DNA of 64,000 nucleotides from CAKUFA01 sp963618735 (GTDB lineage Bacteria > Bacillota > Clostridia > Christensenellales > Aristaeellaceae), in assembly GCA_963618735.1 (NCBI GenBank), contig CAVEUM010000007.1:1-64000 (forward strand), read 5' to 3'. Both the position numbers and the translations under genes were made by a program. Under the pieces are notes generated by a model. The model was not told the origin of the DNA and made no database searches. It worked only from the letters and a program-made list of their open reading frames with translations. Within the stretch, counting starts at the first letter, position 1; every line of letters starts with the position of its first letter. Positions 44,467 through 53,289 of this stretch are shown piece by piece.

Positions 44467-45225
44467 ATGCAACCTGAACAGGTACTTACCCGTCTTCACG
44501 CCTGCGGCATTCCCTGTGATGAGGCGCTTGCCGCGCGCATTACCCGTTATCACACCCTTCTCCTTGACTGGAACACCCGAATGGATCTCACCAACGTGAC
44601 TGATGAAGCTGAAATGCTGGACAGGCACTATGTGGACAGCCTGATGGTGCTTACCAAGCCTGACCTTCTCCCTGCAAGCGGCGCCGTGATTGATGTTGGC
44701 ACAGGAGCCGGCTTGCCTGGCATGGTGCTGGCGCTCGCCTGTCCCCATCTGTCCTTCACCCTGATGGACGCCCAGCAAAAGCGGCTGAATTTTCTGCAGG
44801 CCGTCATAGATGATCTTCACCTGACCAATGTGACCCTGCTCCACAGCCGTGCAGAAGACGCCGGTCATCAGCCGGCTTGCCGTGAGCAGTTTGATTTGGC
44901 CATTGCCCGCGCGGTTGCGCCCCTGAGCGTGCTGGCAGAGTATCTTCTGCCCATGGTGAAGGTCGGCGGCCATGCTCTTTGCTGGAAGGGGCCTGCTGTG
45001 CTGGATGAATTGGAGGAAGGCCGCCGCGCCGCGTTCCTGGTAGGCGGCAAGGTGAGCGAGCCTGTTTCCTGCCCCATTCCCGGCCGTGACTGGCAGCATC
45101 TTCTTTTGCCCATGAACAAAACCATGCACACCGCCAAGATGTACCCGCGAAAGGCAGGCACCCCCAGCAAGAAACCGCTGGGAACAAAGACAGATGGAGG
45201 ACTCAAATGCGCATCAAGCAAATGA
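44467..45225 (+). CDS. rsmG: 16S rRNA (guanine-527-N7)-methyltransferase
   Basis: The 252-residue protein is RsmG (GidB), which methylates G527 of 16S rRNA. The SAM-binding motif VIDVGTGAGLPGMVLALACP is near residue 77, with a preceding N-terminal region (DWNTRMDLTNVTDEAEMLDR) typical of the family. It overlaps the next gene by 19 bases. Loss of this enzyme causes low-level streptomycin resistance in other bacteria; here it looks intact. Confidence 0.95.
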   Translation: MQPEQVLTRLHACGIPCDEALAARITRYHTLLLDWNTRMDLTNVTDEAEMLDRHYVDSLMVLTKPDLLPASGAVIDVGTGAGLPGMVLALACPHLSFTLMDAQQKRLNFLQAVIDDLHLTNVTLLHSRAEDAGHQPACREQFDLAIARAVAPLSVLAEYLLPMVKVGGHALCWKGPAVLDELEEGRRAAFLVGGKVSEPVSCPIPGRDWQHLLLPMNKTMHTAKMYPRKAGTPSKKPLGTKTDGGLKCASSK

Positions 45226-45611
45226 TCGTTATGCGCCGCGACCTGCACATGCGGAAGGGCAAAATTGCCGCGCAGGCAGGGCACGCCTGTGTCAATGCAG
45301 TGTTGCAGGCGCTTGCACGGGATGGTGCCGCCGCGCTGAATGTTTCCGATGGCATCATCCACACGGGTGATGGAACCATGCTGGACGCCTGGTTTGCCCA
45401 GGGTGAGGCCAAGGTCTGCGTCTATGTAGACAGTGAGGAAGCCCTGCTGGATATCCACCAAAAGGCGCTGGACGCCGGCATTCTTTCCGTGCTGATTCAA
45501 GACAGCGGGCTGACCGAATTTCATGGCGAGCCCACCTACACCTGTCTTGCCTTTGAGCCCTGCGAGGCAGACAAAGTCGATCCCCTCACAGGGAATTTGC
45601 CCCTATTTTAA
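45207..45611 (+). CDS. Peptidyl-tRNA hydrolase, Pth2 type
   Basis: The 134-residue protein matches the archaeal/eukaryotic-type peptidyl-tRNA hydrolase (PTH2): KGKIAAQAGHACVNAVLQ near residue 20, then CVYVDSEEALLDIHQKA, and AGILSVLIQDSGLTEFHGEP with the catalytic-region Asp. It frees tRNA from stalled peptidyl-tRNA. Most bacteria rely on the unrelated Pth1, which is not in this window. GGAGG precedes the ATG. Confidence 0.9.
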   Translation: MRIKQMIVMRRDLHMRKGKIAAQAGHACVNAVLQALARDGAAALNVSDGIIHTGDGTMLDAWFAQGEAKVCVYVDSEEALLDIHQKALDAGILSVLIQDSGLTEFHGEPTYTCLAFEPCEADKVDPLTGNLPLF

Positions 45612-45653
45612 TTTTTCGGCAACCTCTGACCATTTTGGAAAGGAGAAATCCCT

Positions 45654-46172
45654 ATGGAACAAACACTGCAAGACATTAAAACCCGCCGCAGCTGCCGCAG
45701 TTACAAGCCCGATATGGTGCCCCATGACGTGCTGGAAAAGATCGTGGAAGCAGGCACCTGGGCTGCCACAGGCATGGGACAGCAATCCCCCATGATCATT
45801 GCCGTGACGGATCAGCAGCTGCGTGATCGTCTTTCCCGCATGAATGCCGCCATCATGGGCACTGACAGAGACCCTTTTTACGGTGCGCCTGTTGTGCTGG
45901 TGGTGCTGGCCAACAAGGATATCCCCACCTGCGTATATGACGGCAGTCTGGTCATGGGCAACCTGATGCTGGCGGCTCATGCACAGGGTGTGGCCAGTTG
46001 CTGGATTCACCGCGCCAAGGAAGAATTCGACTCTGAAGAAGGCAAGGCCATCCTGAAGGAGCTTGGTGTTCAAGGCAACTGGGAAGGCATCGGCCACTGC
46101 ATCCTGGGCTATGCCGCATCCGAGCCTAACGCACCCAAGGAACGGAAGAGCTCCTATGTCGTGTGGGCGTAA
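45654..46172 (+). CDS. Nitroreductase-family protein
   Basis: The 172-residue flavoprotein has the FMN-binding start TRRSCRSYKPDMVP and the later segment MLAAHAQGVASCWIHRAKEE. It is short, as are clostridial nitroreductases of this subgroup. It probably reduces nitro or quinone compounds with NAD(P)H. It is the last gene of the operon, with AAAGGAG upstream and a strong terminator downstream. Confidence 0.92.
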   Translation: MEQTLQDIKTRRSCRSYKPDMVPHDVLEKIVEAGTWAATGMGQQSPMIIAVTDQQLRDRLSRMNAAIMGTDRDPFYGAPVVLVVLANKDIPTCVYDGSLVMGNLMLAAHAQGVASCWIHRAKEEFDSEEGKAILKELGVQGNWEGIGHCILGYAASEPNAPKERKSSYVVWA

Positions 46173-46210
46173 GGCTGATTTTTCCTGAAAGATGAATTCC
46201 TGAAAGCACA

Positions 46211-46246
46211 AAAATCCCCGTCCTCCAATCGGAAGACGGGGATTTT
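46211..46246. terminator. Bidirectional terminator
   Basis: AAAATCCCCGTC pairs with GACGGGGATTTT. It ends the dehydrogenase-to-nitroreductase operon (plus) and the xpt-BMP operon (minus). Confidence 0.93.
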
Positions 46247-46262
46247 GCTATCTTAGGAAACC

Positions 46263-47399
46263 TTACTGCACTTCAATGCCCTTCAGCACAAAGGTCAGCT
46301 CGCCGGCCACGAAGGAACGGGTGATGGGCTCGCCAGCCTTGGCGGAGGTGCCCTCGATGTCCTTCACGAAGCAGCCGTTAGCGTCGGTGATCTGGTTGCC
46401 TTCGTTGTCCCACAGTTCCTGGTTGAACACGTCGAACTCGCCGGACAGGATCTTGGCCTTTGCAGCCTCGATGGCTTCAGCAGTGCCCTCGGCGCAGTTG
46501 TCGCTCAGAGGAGACAGGCCGATCAGGCCATCGCTCATATCCTGGAAGATGTTCTCGCTGGTCCAGGTGCCGTCCACAACAGCCTGCACCTCAGCGGTGT
46601 ACACAGCGCCCCAGTTCCACACGGGAGCCACCAGGTGAGCATCGGGAGCGTCAGCAGTCATGTCAGCGTTGTAGCCGCAGCCCCACACGCCAGCTTCCTG
46701 AGCGGCAATCTGGGGGTTGGGGGTATCGCAGTGCTGGCCGATCACGTCGCAGCCCAGAGCCAGCAGAGCATCAGCAGTCTGGCGCTCCAGGGTAGCATCG
46801 TACCAGGTGTTGGTGTACTTGACATACACAACGGCATCGGGGTTCACGCTCTGCACGCCCAGGGTGAAAGCATCAAAGCCGCCGATAACTTCGGGGGTCT
46901 GCATAGCAGCCACGTAGCCGATCTTGTTGGTCTGGGTCTTCAGGCCGGCAGCGATACCGGACAGGTAACGTGCCTGATAGATGGCGCCGAAGTAGTTGTT
47001 GAAGTTGGTATCGTTGCTCTTATAGCCGGAGCAGTGAGAGAAGATCACTTCAGGATACTCATCGGCCAGCTCTTCCATGTAGTTCATGTAGCCGTAGCTG
47101 TTGCCGAAAACGATCTGGCAGCCAGCTTCGATGAGTTCACGGAAAGCGGTGTCGCAGGAGCCGTCTTCCGTCACGTTGGTCTTCAGGATGATCTGATCAT
47201 CAGTCAGGCCGAGGGCTGCCTGCATTTCCTGCACGCCCTGATAGTGTGCGTAGGTATAGCCCTTGTCGCTGATGTCGCCAACGAAGACAAAGCCAACCTT
47301 CAGGTCTTCCTTATTCACGGGAGCAAACTCAGCAGATGCGAAGCTCACCGCACCAAGAGTCAGCATCAGGCAGAGAACCAGAGCCAAGATCTTCTTCAT
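46263..47399 (-). CDS. BMP-family nucleoside-type ABC binding protein
   Basis: The 378-residue protein belongs to the BMP/Med (PnrA-like) family of extracellular binding proteins, several of which bind purine nucleosides. The KVGFVFVGDISDKGYTYAHY start, QIVFGNSYGYM and GCDVIGQHCDTP are typical. Residues 1-23 are a signal peptide (ending ASA before EFA) without a lipobox cysteine at the cleavage site. It lies 45 bases downstream of xpt on the same strand, which supports purine uptake. No permease or ATPase is next to it. Confidence 0.9.
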   Translation of the reverse strand: MKKILALVLCLMLTLGAVSFASAEFAPVNKEDLKVGFVFVGDISDKGYTYAHYQGVQEMQAALGLTDDQIILKTNVTEDGSCDTAFRELIEAGCQIVFGNSYGYMNYMEELADEYPEVIFSHCSGYKSNDTNFNNYFGAIYQARYLSGIAAGLKTQTNKIGYVAAMQTPEVIGGFDAFTLGVQSVNPDAVVYVKYTNTWYDATLERQTADALLALGCDVIGQHCDTPNPQIAAQEAGVWGCGYNADMTADAPDAHLVAPVWNWGAVYTAEVQAVVDGTWTSENIFQDMSDGLIGLSPLSDNCAEGTAEAIEAAKAKILSGEFDVFNQELWDNEGNQITDANGCFVKDIEGTSAKAGEPITRSFVAGELTFVLKGIEVQ

Positions 47400-47444
47400 G
47401 TGTCTTTCTCCTCCGATTGTAAGTCGTTAGGATAACGTTGTATT

Positions 47445-48023
47445 TCAATCGTCGCGGAGGACGGGCTTGCCGTTCTCAATCGCGTCGACGATTGCAAGAG
47501 AAACAACCTTCACGCCTTCCTGACGGAGCTTCTTGCCGCCAGGCTGGAAGCCTTTTTCCACGCAGACGCCTGCGCCAACCAGCGTGCAGTTTGCCTGCGC
47601 AACGATGTTGCGCAGACCCTCGATGGCTTCACCATTGGCAAGGAAGTCATCGATAATCAGCACACGGGAGCCGGCAGGCAGATACTTGCGGCTGACGCGC
47701 ACCGTGTTCAGCTGGCCGTGGGTGAAGGAATACACATCCGCCGTGTAGACATCGGAGCCAACATTCCGATGATCGCCCTTCTTGGCGAAGATCACAGGAA
47801 CGTTGCCGAAAGCCTGGGCGGTGGTGATCGCCACTGCGATGCCGCTGGCTTCCACCGTAAGGATGCAGTCAACGATTTCATTCTTGAAGGCTTCATGGAA
47901 AGCCTGTCCCATCTTGGTGGAAAGATCCACATCAATGCGGTGATTCAGGAAGGAATCCACCTTCACAATGTCATCGCCAACTACCAAACCACGCTTGCGG
48001 ATTGCCTCTTTAAGCTCTTCCAT
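47445..48023 (-). CDS. xpt: Xanthine phosphoribosyltransferase
   Basis: The 192-residue protein converts xanthine and PRPP to XMP in purine salvage. The family PRPP loop VLIIDDFLANGEAIEGL is near residue 125 and LTVEASGIAVA near residue 60. The ATG at 48023 follows GGAGG at five bases; longer readings run back into the promoter region. It forms an operon with the BMP binding protein. Two PurBox-like sites overlap the promoter. Confidence 0.95.
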   Translation of the reverse strand: MEELKEAIRKRGLVVGDDIVKVDSFLNHRIDVDLSTKMGQAFHEAFKNEIVDCILTVEASGIAVAITTAQAFGNVPVIFAKKGDHRNVGSDVYTADVYSFTHGQLNTVRVSRKYLPAGSRVLIIDDFLANGEAIEGLRNIVAQANCTLVGAGVCVEKGFQPGGKKLRQEGVKVVSLAIVDAIENGKPVLRDD

Positions 48024-48039
48024 GAACGCCTCCATAAAC

Positions 48040-48091
48040 ACGAACATTATTAACCGATTCATGGCCATTGTACACCTTTTTTACGAACATT
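48040..48091. promoter_or_regulatory. Two PurBox-like sites (ACGAACATT) at the xpt promoter
   Basis: The nonamer ACGAACATT occurs at 48040-48048 and 48083-48091, in direct orientation 43 bases apart. Each 13-base context agrees with the PurR box AWWWCCGAACWWT at eleven positions. One lies in the promoter spacer beside the -35 box, the other just after the transcription start. Confidence 0.5.
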
Positions 48092-48095
48092 GCAA
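48067..48095 (-). promoter_or_regulatory. Promoter of xpt
   Basis: On the minus strand TTGCAA (48090-48095) and TACAAT (48067-48072) are separated by 17 bases. The start codon is about 40 bases downstream, too short a leader for a purine riboswitch. Confidence 0.7.
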
Positions 48096-48197
48096 TAGGG
48101 TTTCCAGATTTTTTTCATAGAAAGTTCATTTTCCGTTTCAGATGGTCTTTTCGGTTCAAAGTCATCCGTGAAGAACATTTATAATGAAGGAAAACCC

Positions 48198-48226
48198 TTT
48201 TCTTTTGGGGCAAAATACGGTATAAT
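48198..48226 (+). promoter_or_regulatory. Promoter of remB-gyrB-gyrA
   Basis: A perfect TATAAT (48221-48226) is preceded at 17 bases by a weak -35 (TTTTCT). The remB start codon is about 65 bases further on. The -10 is convincing, the -35 is not. Confidence 0.6.
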
Positions 48227-48293
48227 AGATATGTTGGAGAAGTGCTGAACTGCAGGATCGCAAAGGCTTTTTCCGAGGAATGGAGGCCATGAT

Positions 48294-48587
48294 ATGCCGC
48301 TTCATCTGGGGCAGGGCGCTATGATCCGTTTTGAACAGGTCACAGCGATGATTGACCTCCTTTCGCCAATGGCGAACGATACTGCCGACATGGTTCAACA
48401 TCTGCAATCCGGCGGCCAATGCCGCTCACAAGGGCCGCGTCCCAAGACGCTGGTGCTGTATACCGCAGAAGATGGACAAACCATCGGCTATTTCAGCTGC
48501 GTTGGGCTAAGAACCCTGCGCCGCCGCATGGAAGAGGGATTCGCCTTGCCGTGCAGACCACAGAAGAACGAGGTGCTTTATGACTGA
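48294..48587 (+). CDS. remB: RemB-like extracellular matrix regulator (YaaB, DUF370)
   Basis: The 97-residue protein starts MPLHLGQGAMIRFEQVTAMI, matching the small DUF370/RemB family found between recF and gyrB in Firmicutes. In Bacillus the RemA/RemB pair controls biofilm matrix genes; the function elsewhere is unknown. It overlaps gyrB by eight bases, so its translation is coupled to gyrase. The C-terminal part (residues 60-97) is longer and more basic than in Bacillus. Confidence 0.8.
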   Translation: MPLHLGQGAMIRFEQVTAMIDLLSPMANDTADMVQHLQSGGQCRSQGPRPKTLVLYTAEDGQTIGYFSCVGLRTLRRRMEEGFALPCRPQKNEVLYD

Positions 48588-50562
48588 CGATCAGGAACAA
48601 TTGGAACAGCAGATTGAACAGGCCACTGTTGTTACAAAGGCTTATGACGAAAATGAAATTCAGGTGCTGGAGGGTCTTGAGGCCGTCCGCAAGCGCCCCG
48701 GTATGTACATTGGCTCTACCGATGCCCGGGGTCTTCATCACCTGGTTTACGAAATTGTGGATAACTCCATTGACGAAGCGCTGGCAGGCTACTGCAAGCG
48801 CATCGATGTGACGCTGCACAAGGACGGCAGTGTTACCGTCATGGATGATGGCCGCGGCTTCCCCGTGGGTATTCATCCCAAAATGCATCGTCCTGCCGTG
48901 GAGGTTTGCCTGACGGTGCTTCACGCCGGCGGCAAGTTCGGCAGCGGCGGATACAAGGTGTCCGGCGGTTTGCACGGCGTGGGTGCCTCCGTGGTGAATG
49001 CTCTTTCAAAGCATCTGACGGTCACGGTGCACCAGGGCGGCAAAATCTATCAGCAGGAGTATGCCCGCGGCAAGTACCTGTATGACCTGAAGGTCGTCGG
49101 TGAAACTGACCGTACCGGCACCACCATCACTTTCCTGCCGGATGTTCGCACGGAAGAAAATCCCGACGGCATCTTTGATACAGGGGATTTCGACCACGAC
49201 ATTCTGCGCCGCCGTCTGCGCGAGATGGCCTACCTGAACAAGGGCATCCGCATTGTGTTCCGTGACGAGCGCGGCGAGGAACCTGTTGAGAAAGATTTCT
49301 GCTACGAAGGCGGCCTGCGGGAATTTGTGAAGCATCTGAACCGCAACAAATCCGTGCTTTTCCCCGATCCCATCTACACCGAGGGTATCAAGGACGGCAT
49401 TCTGGTCGAAGTCGCCATGCAGTACACCAGCGATGAGAACTATCAGGAAAGCATTTATACCTTCGTAAATAACATCGCCACCCCCGACGGCGGCACGCAT
49501 CTGCAGGGCTTTAACACCGCGCTGACCCGTGCCATTAACGATTACGGCCGCAAGTACAAGCTTCTCCGCGATAACGAGCCGAACCTGAAGGGTGAGGACG
49601 TTCGCGAAAGCCTGACCGCCATCGTGTCCATCAAGATGGAAGATCCCCAGTTCGAGAGCCAGACCAAGTCCAAGCTCGGTTCTGCCCAGGCGCGTCCCGC
49701 AGTGGACAGCCTGCTGACCTCTGAGCTGACCGATTATCTGGAGGAGAATCCCCCTGTGGCACGTGCCATTCTGGACCGCTGCGTCAGTGCACAGCGTGCC
49801 CGTGAGGCTGCACGGAAGGCTCGTGAAGCGACCCGCCGCAAGACCGTTCTGGAGACCGCTTCCCTGCCCGGCAAGCTGGCTGACTGTTCCGAACGTGATG
49901 CCAGCAAGTGCGAAATCTTCCTGGTGGAGGGCGACAGCGCCGGCGGCAGTGCCAAGGATGGCCGCGACCGTCACTTCCAGGCCATTCTGCCCCTGCGCGG
50001 TAAAATCCTGAATGTGGAAAAGACCCGTCAGGTGAAGGCGCTGGACAATCTGGAAATTCGCAGCATGATTACCGCCTTTGGCTGCGGCTTTGGCGATAAT
50101 TTTGACGAGAGCAAGCTGCGCTATCACCGCATCGTCTGCATGACCGATGCTGATGTTGACGGCGCCCATATCCGCATCCTGATGCTGACGTTCTTCTACC
50201 GCTTTATGCGTCCCCTGGTGGAAAAGGGTTATGTCTATGCCGCCATGCCGCCCCTTTACAAGGTCACCAAGGGCAAAACTGAACGTTATGTGTACGATGA
50301 TGACGAGCTGCAGCGCGTGCTGGATGAAATCGGCCGCGACCCCAAGCCGGAAATCCAGCGCTACAAGGGTCTGGGCGAAATGAGCGCCGAACAGCTGTGG
50401 ACCACCACCATGAACCCTGAAACCCGCACCATGATGCAGATCACCCCTGAGGATGCCATGGCCGCCGATGAGATCTTCACCCTGCTGATGGGTGATCAGG
50501 TCGAGCCCCGCCGCCAGTTCATCCAGGAAAACAGCGACCTGGTCAAGGATCTGGACGTCTGA
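48580..50562 (+). CDS. gyrB: DNA gyrase subunit B
   Basis: The 660-residue ATPase subunit of gyrase has the GHKL site (NSIDEALAGYC and VMDDGRGFPVG), the GGLHGVGASVVNALS segment and the TOPRIM motifs EGDSAGGSAKDGRDRHF and MTDADVDGAHI. The quinolone-relevant EGDSAGG and KILNVEK regions look wild type. The C-terminal YKGLGEM segment is intact. It precedes gyrA by 51 bases. Confidence 0.98.
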   Translation: MTDDQEQLEQQIEQATVVTKAYDENEIQVLEGLEAVRKRPGMYIGSTDARGLHHLVYEIVDNSIDEALAGYCKRIDVTLHKDGSVTVMDDGRGFPVGIHPKMHRPAVEVCLTVLHAGGKFGSGGYKVSGGLHGVGASVVNALSKHLTVTVHQGGKIYQQEYARGKYLYDLKVVGETDRTGTTITFLPDVRTEENPDGIFDTGDFDHDILRRRLREMAYLNKGIRIVFRDERGEEPVEKDFCYEGGLREFVKHLNRNKSVLFPDPIYTEGIKDGILVEVAMQYTSDENYQESIYTFVNNIATPDGGTHLQGFNTALTRAINDYGRKYKLLRDNEPNLKGEDVRESLTAIVSIKMEDPQFESQTKSKLGSAQARPAVDSLLTSELTDYLEENPPVARAILDRCVSAQRAREAARKAREATRRKTVLETASLPGKLADCSERDASKCEIFLVEGDSAGGSAKDGRDRHFQAILPLRGKILNVEKTRQVKALDNLEIRSMITAFGCGFGDNFDESKLRYHRIVCMTDADVDGAHIRILMLTFFYRFMRPLVEKGYVYAAMPPLYKVTKGKTERYVYDDDELQRVLDEIGRDPKPEIQRYKGLGEMSAEQLWTTTMNPETRTMMQITPEDAMAADEIFTLLMGDQVEPRRQFIQENSDLVKDLDV

Positions 50563-50613
50563 CACATCAGACGAAATCGCTTTGCATCACAGAATACCTG
50601 ATGGAGAAAAATA

Positions 50614-53139
50614 ATGAGCAGTATACAGGATAAGCTGATCCCGGTGAATCTGGAAGAGGAGATGAAGCGCTCCTTCATTTCCTACGCCATGGCGGTTATT
50701 GTGGACCGTGCCCTGCCTGATGTGCGCGACGGTCTGAAGCCCGTGCATCGCCGCATTATCTATGATATGAGCGAGCTGGGCATGAGCCCCGATAAGCCCT
50801 ATCGTAAGAGCGCCCGTCTGGTTGGTGACGTGCTCGGTAAATTCCACCCCCACGGCGACTCCTCTGTGTACGACGCCATGGTGCGTTTGGCACAGCCCTT
50901 CAATATTCGTTATCCCCTGGTGGATGGTCAGGGTAACTTCGGTTCTGTGGACGGAGACGGCGCCGCCGCCATGCGTTACACCGAGGCTCGCATGACCAAA
51001 CTGACCATGAAGCTGCTGGAAGGCATCGATGAGGATACGGTAGACTTCTACCCTAACTTCGACGAAACACTGATGCAGCCTGCTGTTTTGCCCAGCCGTT
51101 TCCCTAATCTGCTGGTGAACGGCTCCAGCGGCATCGCCGTAGGCATGGCCACCAACATCCCGCCTCATAACCTGCGGGAGGTCATTGACGGCGTCATCTG
51201 CATGATTGACAATCCCGACTGCACCATCGATGATCTGATGCAGCACATCAAGGGACCCGACTTCCCCACCCGCGGTATTATCCTGGGTCGCCGCGGCATC
51301 CGCGAGGCCTACTACACCGGCAAGGGGCGCATCGAGGTTCGTGCCCGCACCAATGTGGAGCAGATGAACGGCGGACGCAGCCGCATTGTGGTTACGGAAA
51401 TTCCGTATCAGGTGAACAAAGCCAAGCTGGTGGAGAAGATCGCCGAGCTGGTGCACGAGAAGCGTCTGGAGGGCATCAGCGACATCCGTGATGAGAGCGA
51501 CCGTAACGGCATGCGTATCGTCATTGAGCTGAAGAAGGATGTATACCCTCAGGTGGTGCTGAACTACCTGTACAAGCACACCTCCCTGCAGGAAACCTTC
51601 GGCGCCAACATGCTGGCTCTGGTAGATGGCAAGCCCCGCATCCTGAACCTGCGGGAAATGATCTACTATTATCTGGAGCATCAGAAGGATGTCATCACCC
51701 GCCGCTCGCAGCACCGTCTGGACGCCGCGCAGGCTCGCGCTCACATTCTGGAAGGTCTGCTGAAGGCGCTGGATTACATTGACGAAATCGTTGAGCTCAT
51801 CAAGGCCAGCGAAAATGCCACCGCCGCCAAGACTGCCTTGATGGAGCGCTTTGCCTTCTCCGAAGTGCAGGCGCAGGCCATTCTGGACATGCGTCTGGCT
51901 CGCCTGACCGGTCTGGAACATGACAAGCTGGCCGCCGAGTATGAGGAAAAGCAGCGCATCATTGCGAACCTGACCGCCATCCTGGCAGACGAAAAGCTGC
52001 TGATGGACGTCATCAAGACGGAAATCACCGAGATTCGTGATAAGTATGGTGACGACCGCCGCACGGAGCTGACCACCATCGAGGGCGAAATCGATGTGGA
52101 AGATCTCATTCAGGAGGACGACATGGTGGTGACCATGACCCACGAGGGTTATGTGAAGCGCATCACCAAGTCCGCCTACAAGGCACAGAACCGCGGCGGC
52201 AAGGGCATCACCGGCATGACCACCAAGGATGAGGACTACGCGGAAATGATGCGCGTGGTGAACACCCATGAGGAAATCATGTTCTTCACCAACCGCGGCC
52301 GCGTGTACAGCCTGAAGTGCTACCAGATTCCTGAGGCTGGGCGCACCGCCCGCGGCACTGCCGTGGTGAACCTGCTGCAGATTGCAAGCGATGAAAAGGT
52401 AACCGCCATGGTACGCCTGCCCCGTGAGGAAGCTGGCAGGGAGTATAACCTGGTGATGGCTACCCGCGGCGGCATCATCAAGAAGACGGCGCTGAACGAG
52501 TTCCGCAACCTGCGGAAGAATGGTCTAATCGCCATTGTGCTGAAAGAAGATGACGCACTGGTCGGTGTGGAGCTGACCCAGGGTAACGACGACCTGATGC
52601 TTGGCACCCGCAAGGGCATGTGCATCCGTTTCAATGAATCTCATCTGCGGCTCATGGGCCGCAACAGCATGGGTGTGAAGTCCATGCGGCTGGATGAGGA
52701 TGACGAGGTCATTAGCATGTGCCCTGTGGAAGAAGGCGCAGAGGTGCTGGTCATTACCACCCTCGGCTATGGCAAGCGCACCTCGGTAGACGAATATCGC
52801 GAGCAGGGACGTAACGGCAAGGGTATCCGTGCCATGAATCTGACCGAGAAGACCGGCGACCTTGCTGCACTGCTGCTGGTGAAGCCTGAAGAGGACATCC
52901 TGCTCATCACCGACGACGGCACCATCATCCGCACCCGCGTGGAAGATGTGCGTCTCTGCGGCCGCAACACCCAGGGTGTTCGCATCATGAAGCTGGCCGA
53001 CGGCAGCCGCGTCATCAGCGTCGCCCGTGCCGATAAGGAAGAAGAAACGAACGAGGACACGGTGGATGAAGATACCGTGAGCACCGATGCCGACCGCGAA
53101 GAAACCTTGCTGGATAACGGCGGGGATGAAGAGATCTAA
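50614..53139 (+). CDS. gyrA: DNA gyrase subunit A
   Basis: The 841-residue subunit cuts and rejoins DNA. The quinolone region HPHGDSSVYDAMVRLAQ (near residue 80) keeps Ser and Asp at the usual resistance positions. The catalytic tyrosine is in AMRYTEARMTK near residue 122. The GyrA box in the C-terminal beta-pinwheel reads QNRGGKG, so negative supercoiling activity is expected. An acidic tail (EETNEDTVDEDTVSTDADRE) ends the protein. Confidence 0.98.
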   Translation: MSSIQDKLIPVNLEEEMKRSFISYAMAVIVDRALPDVRDGLKPVHRRIIYDMSELGMSPDKPYRKSARLVGDVLGKFHPHGDSSVYDAMVRLAQPFNIRYPLVDGQGNFGSVDGDGAAAMRYTEARMTKLTMKLLEGIDEDTVDFYPNFDETLMQPAVLPSRFPNLLVNGSSGIAVGMATNIPPHNLREVIDGVICMIDNPDCTIDDLMQHIKGPDFPTRGIILGRRGIREAYYTGKGRIEVRARTNVEQMNGGRSRIVVTEIPYQVNKAKLVEKIAELVHEKRLEGISDIRDESDRNGMRIVIELKKDVYPQVVLNYLYKHTSLQETFGANMLALVDGKPRILNLREMIYYYLEHQKDVITRRSQHRLDAAQARAHILEGLLKALDYIDEIVELIKASENATAAKTALMERFAFSEVQAQAILDMRLARLTGLEHDKLAAEYEEKQRIIANLTAILADEKLLMDVIKTEITEIRDKYGDDRRTELTTIEGEIDVEDLIQEDDMVVTMTHEGYVKRITKSAYKAQNRGGKGITGMTTKDEDYAEMMRVVNTHEEIMFFTNRGRVYSLKCYQIPEAGRTARGTAVVNLLQIASDEKVTAMVRLPREEAGREYNLVMATRGGIIKKTALNEFRNLRKNGLIAIVLKEDDALVGVELTQGNDDLMLGTRKGMCIRFNESHLRLMGRNSMGVKSMRLDEDDEVISMCPVEEGAEVLVITTLGYGKRTSVDEYREQGRNGKGIRAMNLTEKTGDLAALLLVKPEEDILLITDDGTIIRTRVEDVRLCGRNTQGVRIMKLADGSRVISVARADKEEETNEDTVDEDTVSTDADREETLLDNGGDEEI

Positions 53140-53163
53140 GGCATAGACAAATCATTCAATGGG

Positions 53164-53207
53164 CAGCTCCACTTCCTGTTTCAGGTTGTGGAGCTGTCAT
53201 TTGTTTT
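53164..53207 (+). terminator. Probable gyrA terminator
   Basis: CAGCTCCAC (53164-53172) pairs perfectly with GTGGAGCTG (53188-53196), followed by TCATTTGTTTT. The T run is interrupted, so strength is uncertain. Confidence 0.65.
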
Positions 53208-53239
53208 GGTTTCTTCTATATACAAAAAGTCTCCTTTTA

Positions 53240-53248
53240 TGCTACAAT
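53240..53248 (+). promoter_or_regulatory. Extended -10 promoter of the Sel1-repeat gene
   Basis: TGCTACAAT is an extended -10 element (TG, one base, TACAAT). No good -35 box is visible. The start codon is about 40 bases downstream. Confidence 0.5.
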
Positions 53249-53289
53249 AAGACAAACATATGAATGCTGCGCAAAAGGAGTGTGTCTTT

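Noticed and set aside
48024..48293. Purine riboswitch upstream of xpt
   Set aside because: The leader is only about 40 bases and lacks the conserved core; PurBox-like sites explain the region better.
50587..52269. 560-codon open frame opposite gyrA (and similar ones opposite gyrB, nrdD, scfB, fbp)
   Set aside because: Shadows of conserved genes with His/Val/Gln-rich composition; the sense-strand genes fully explain the sequence.
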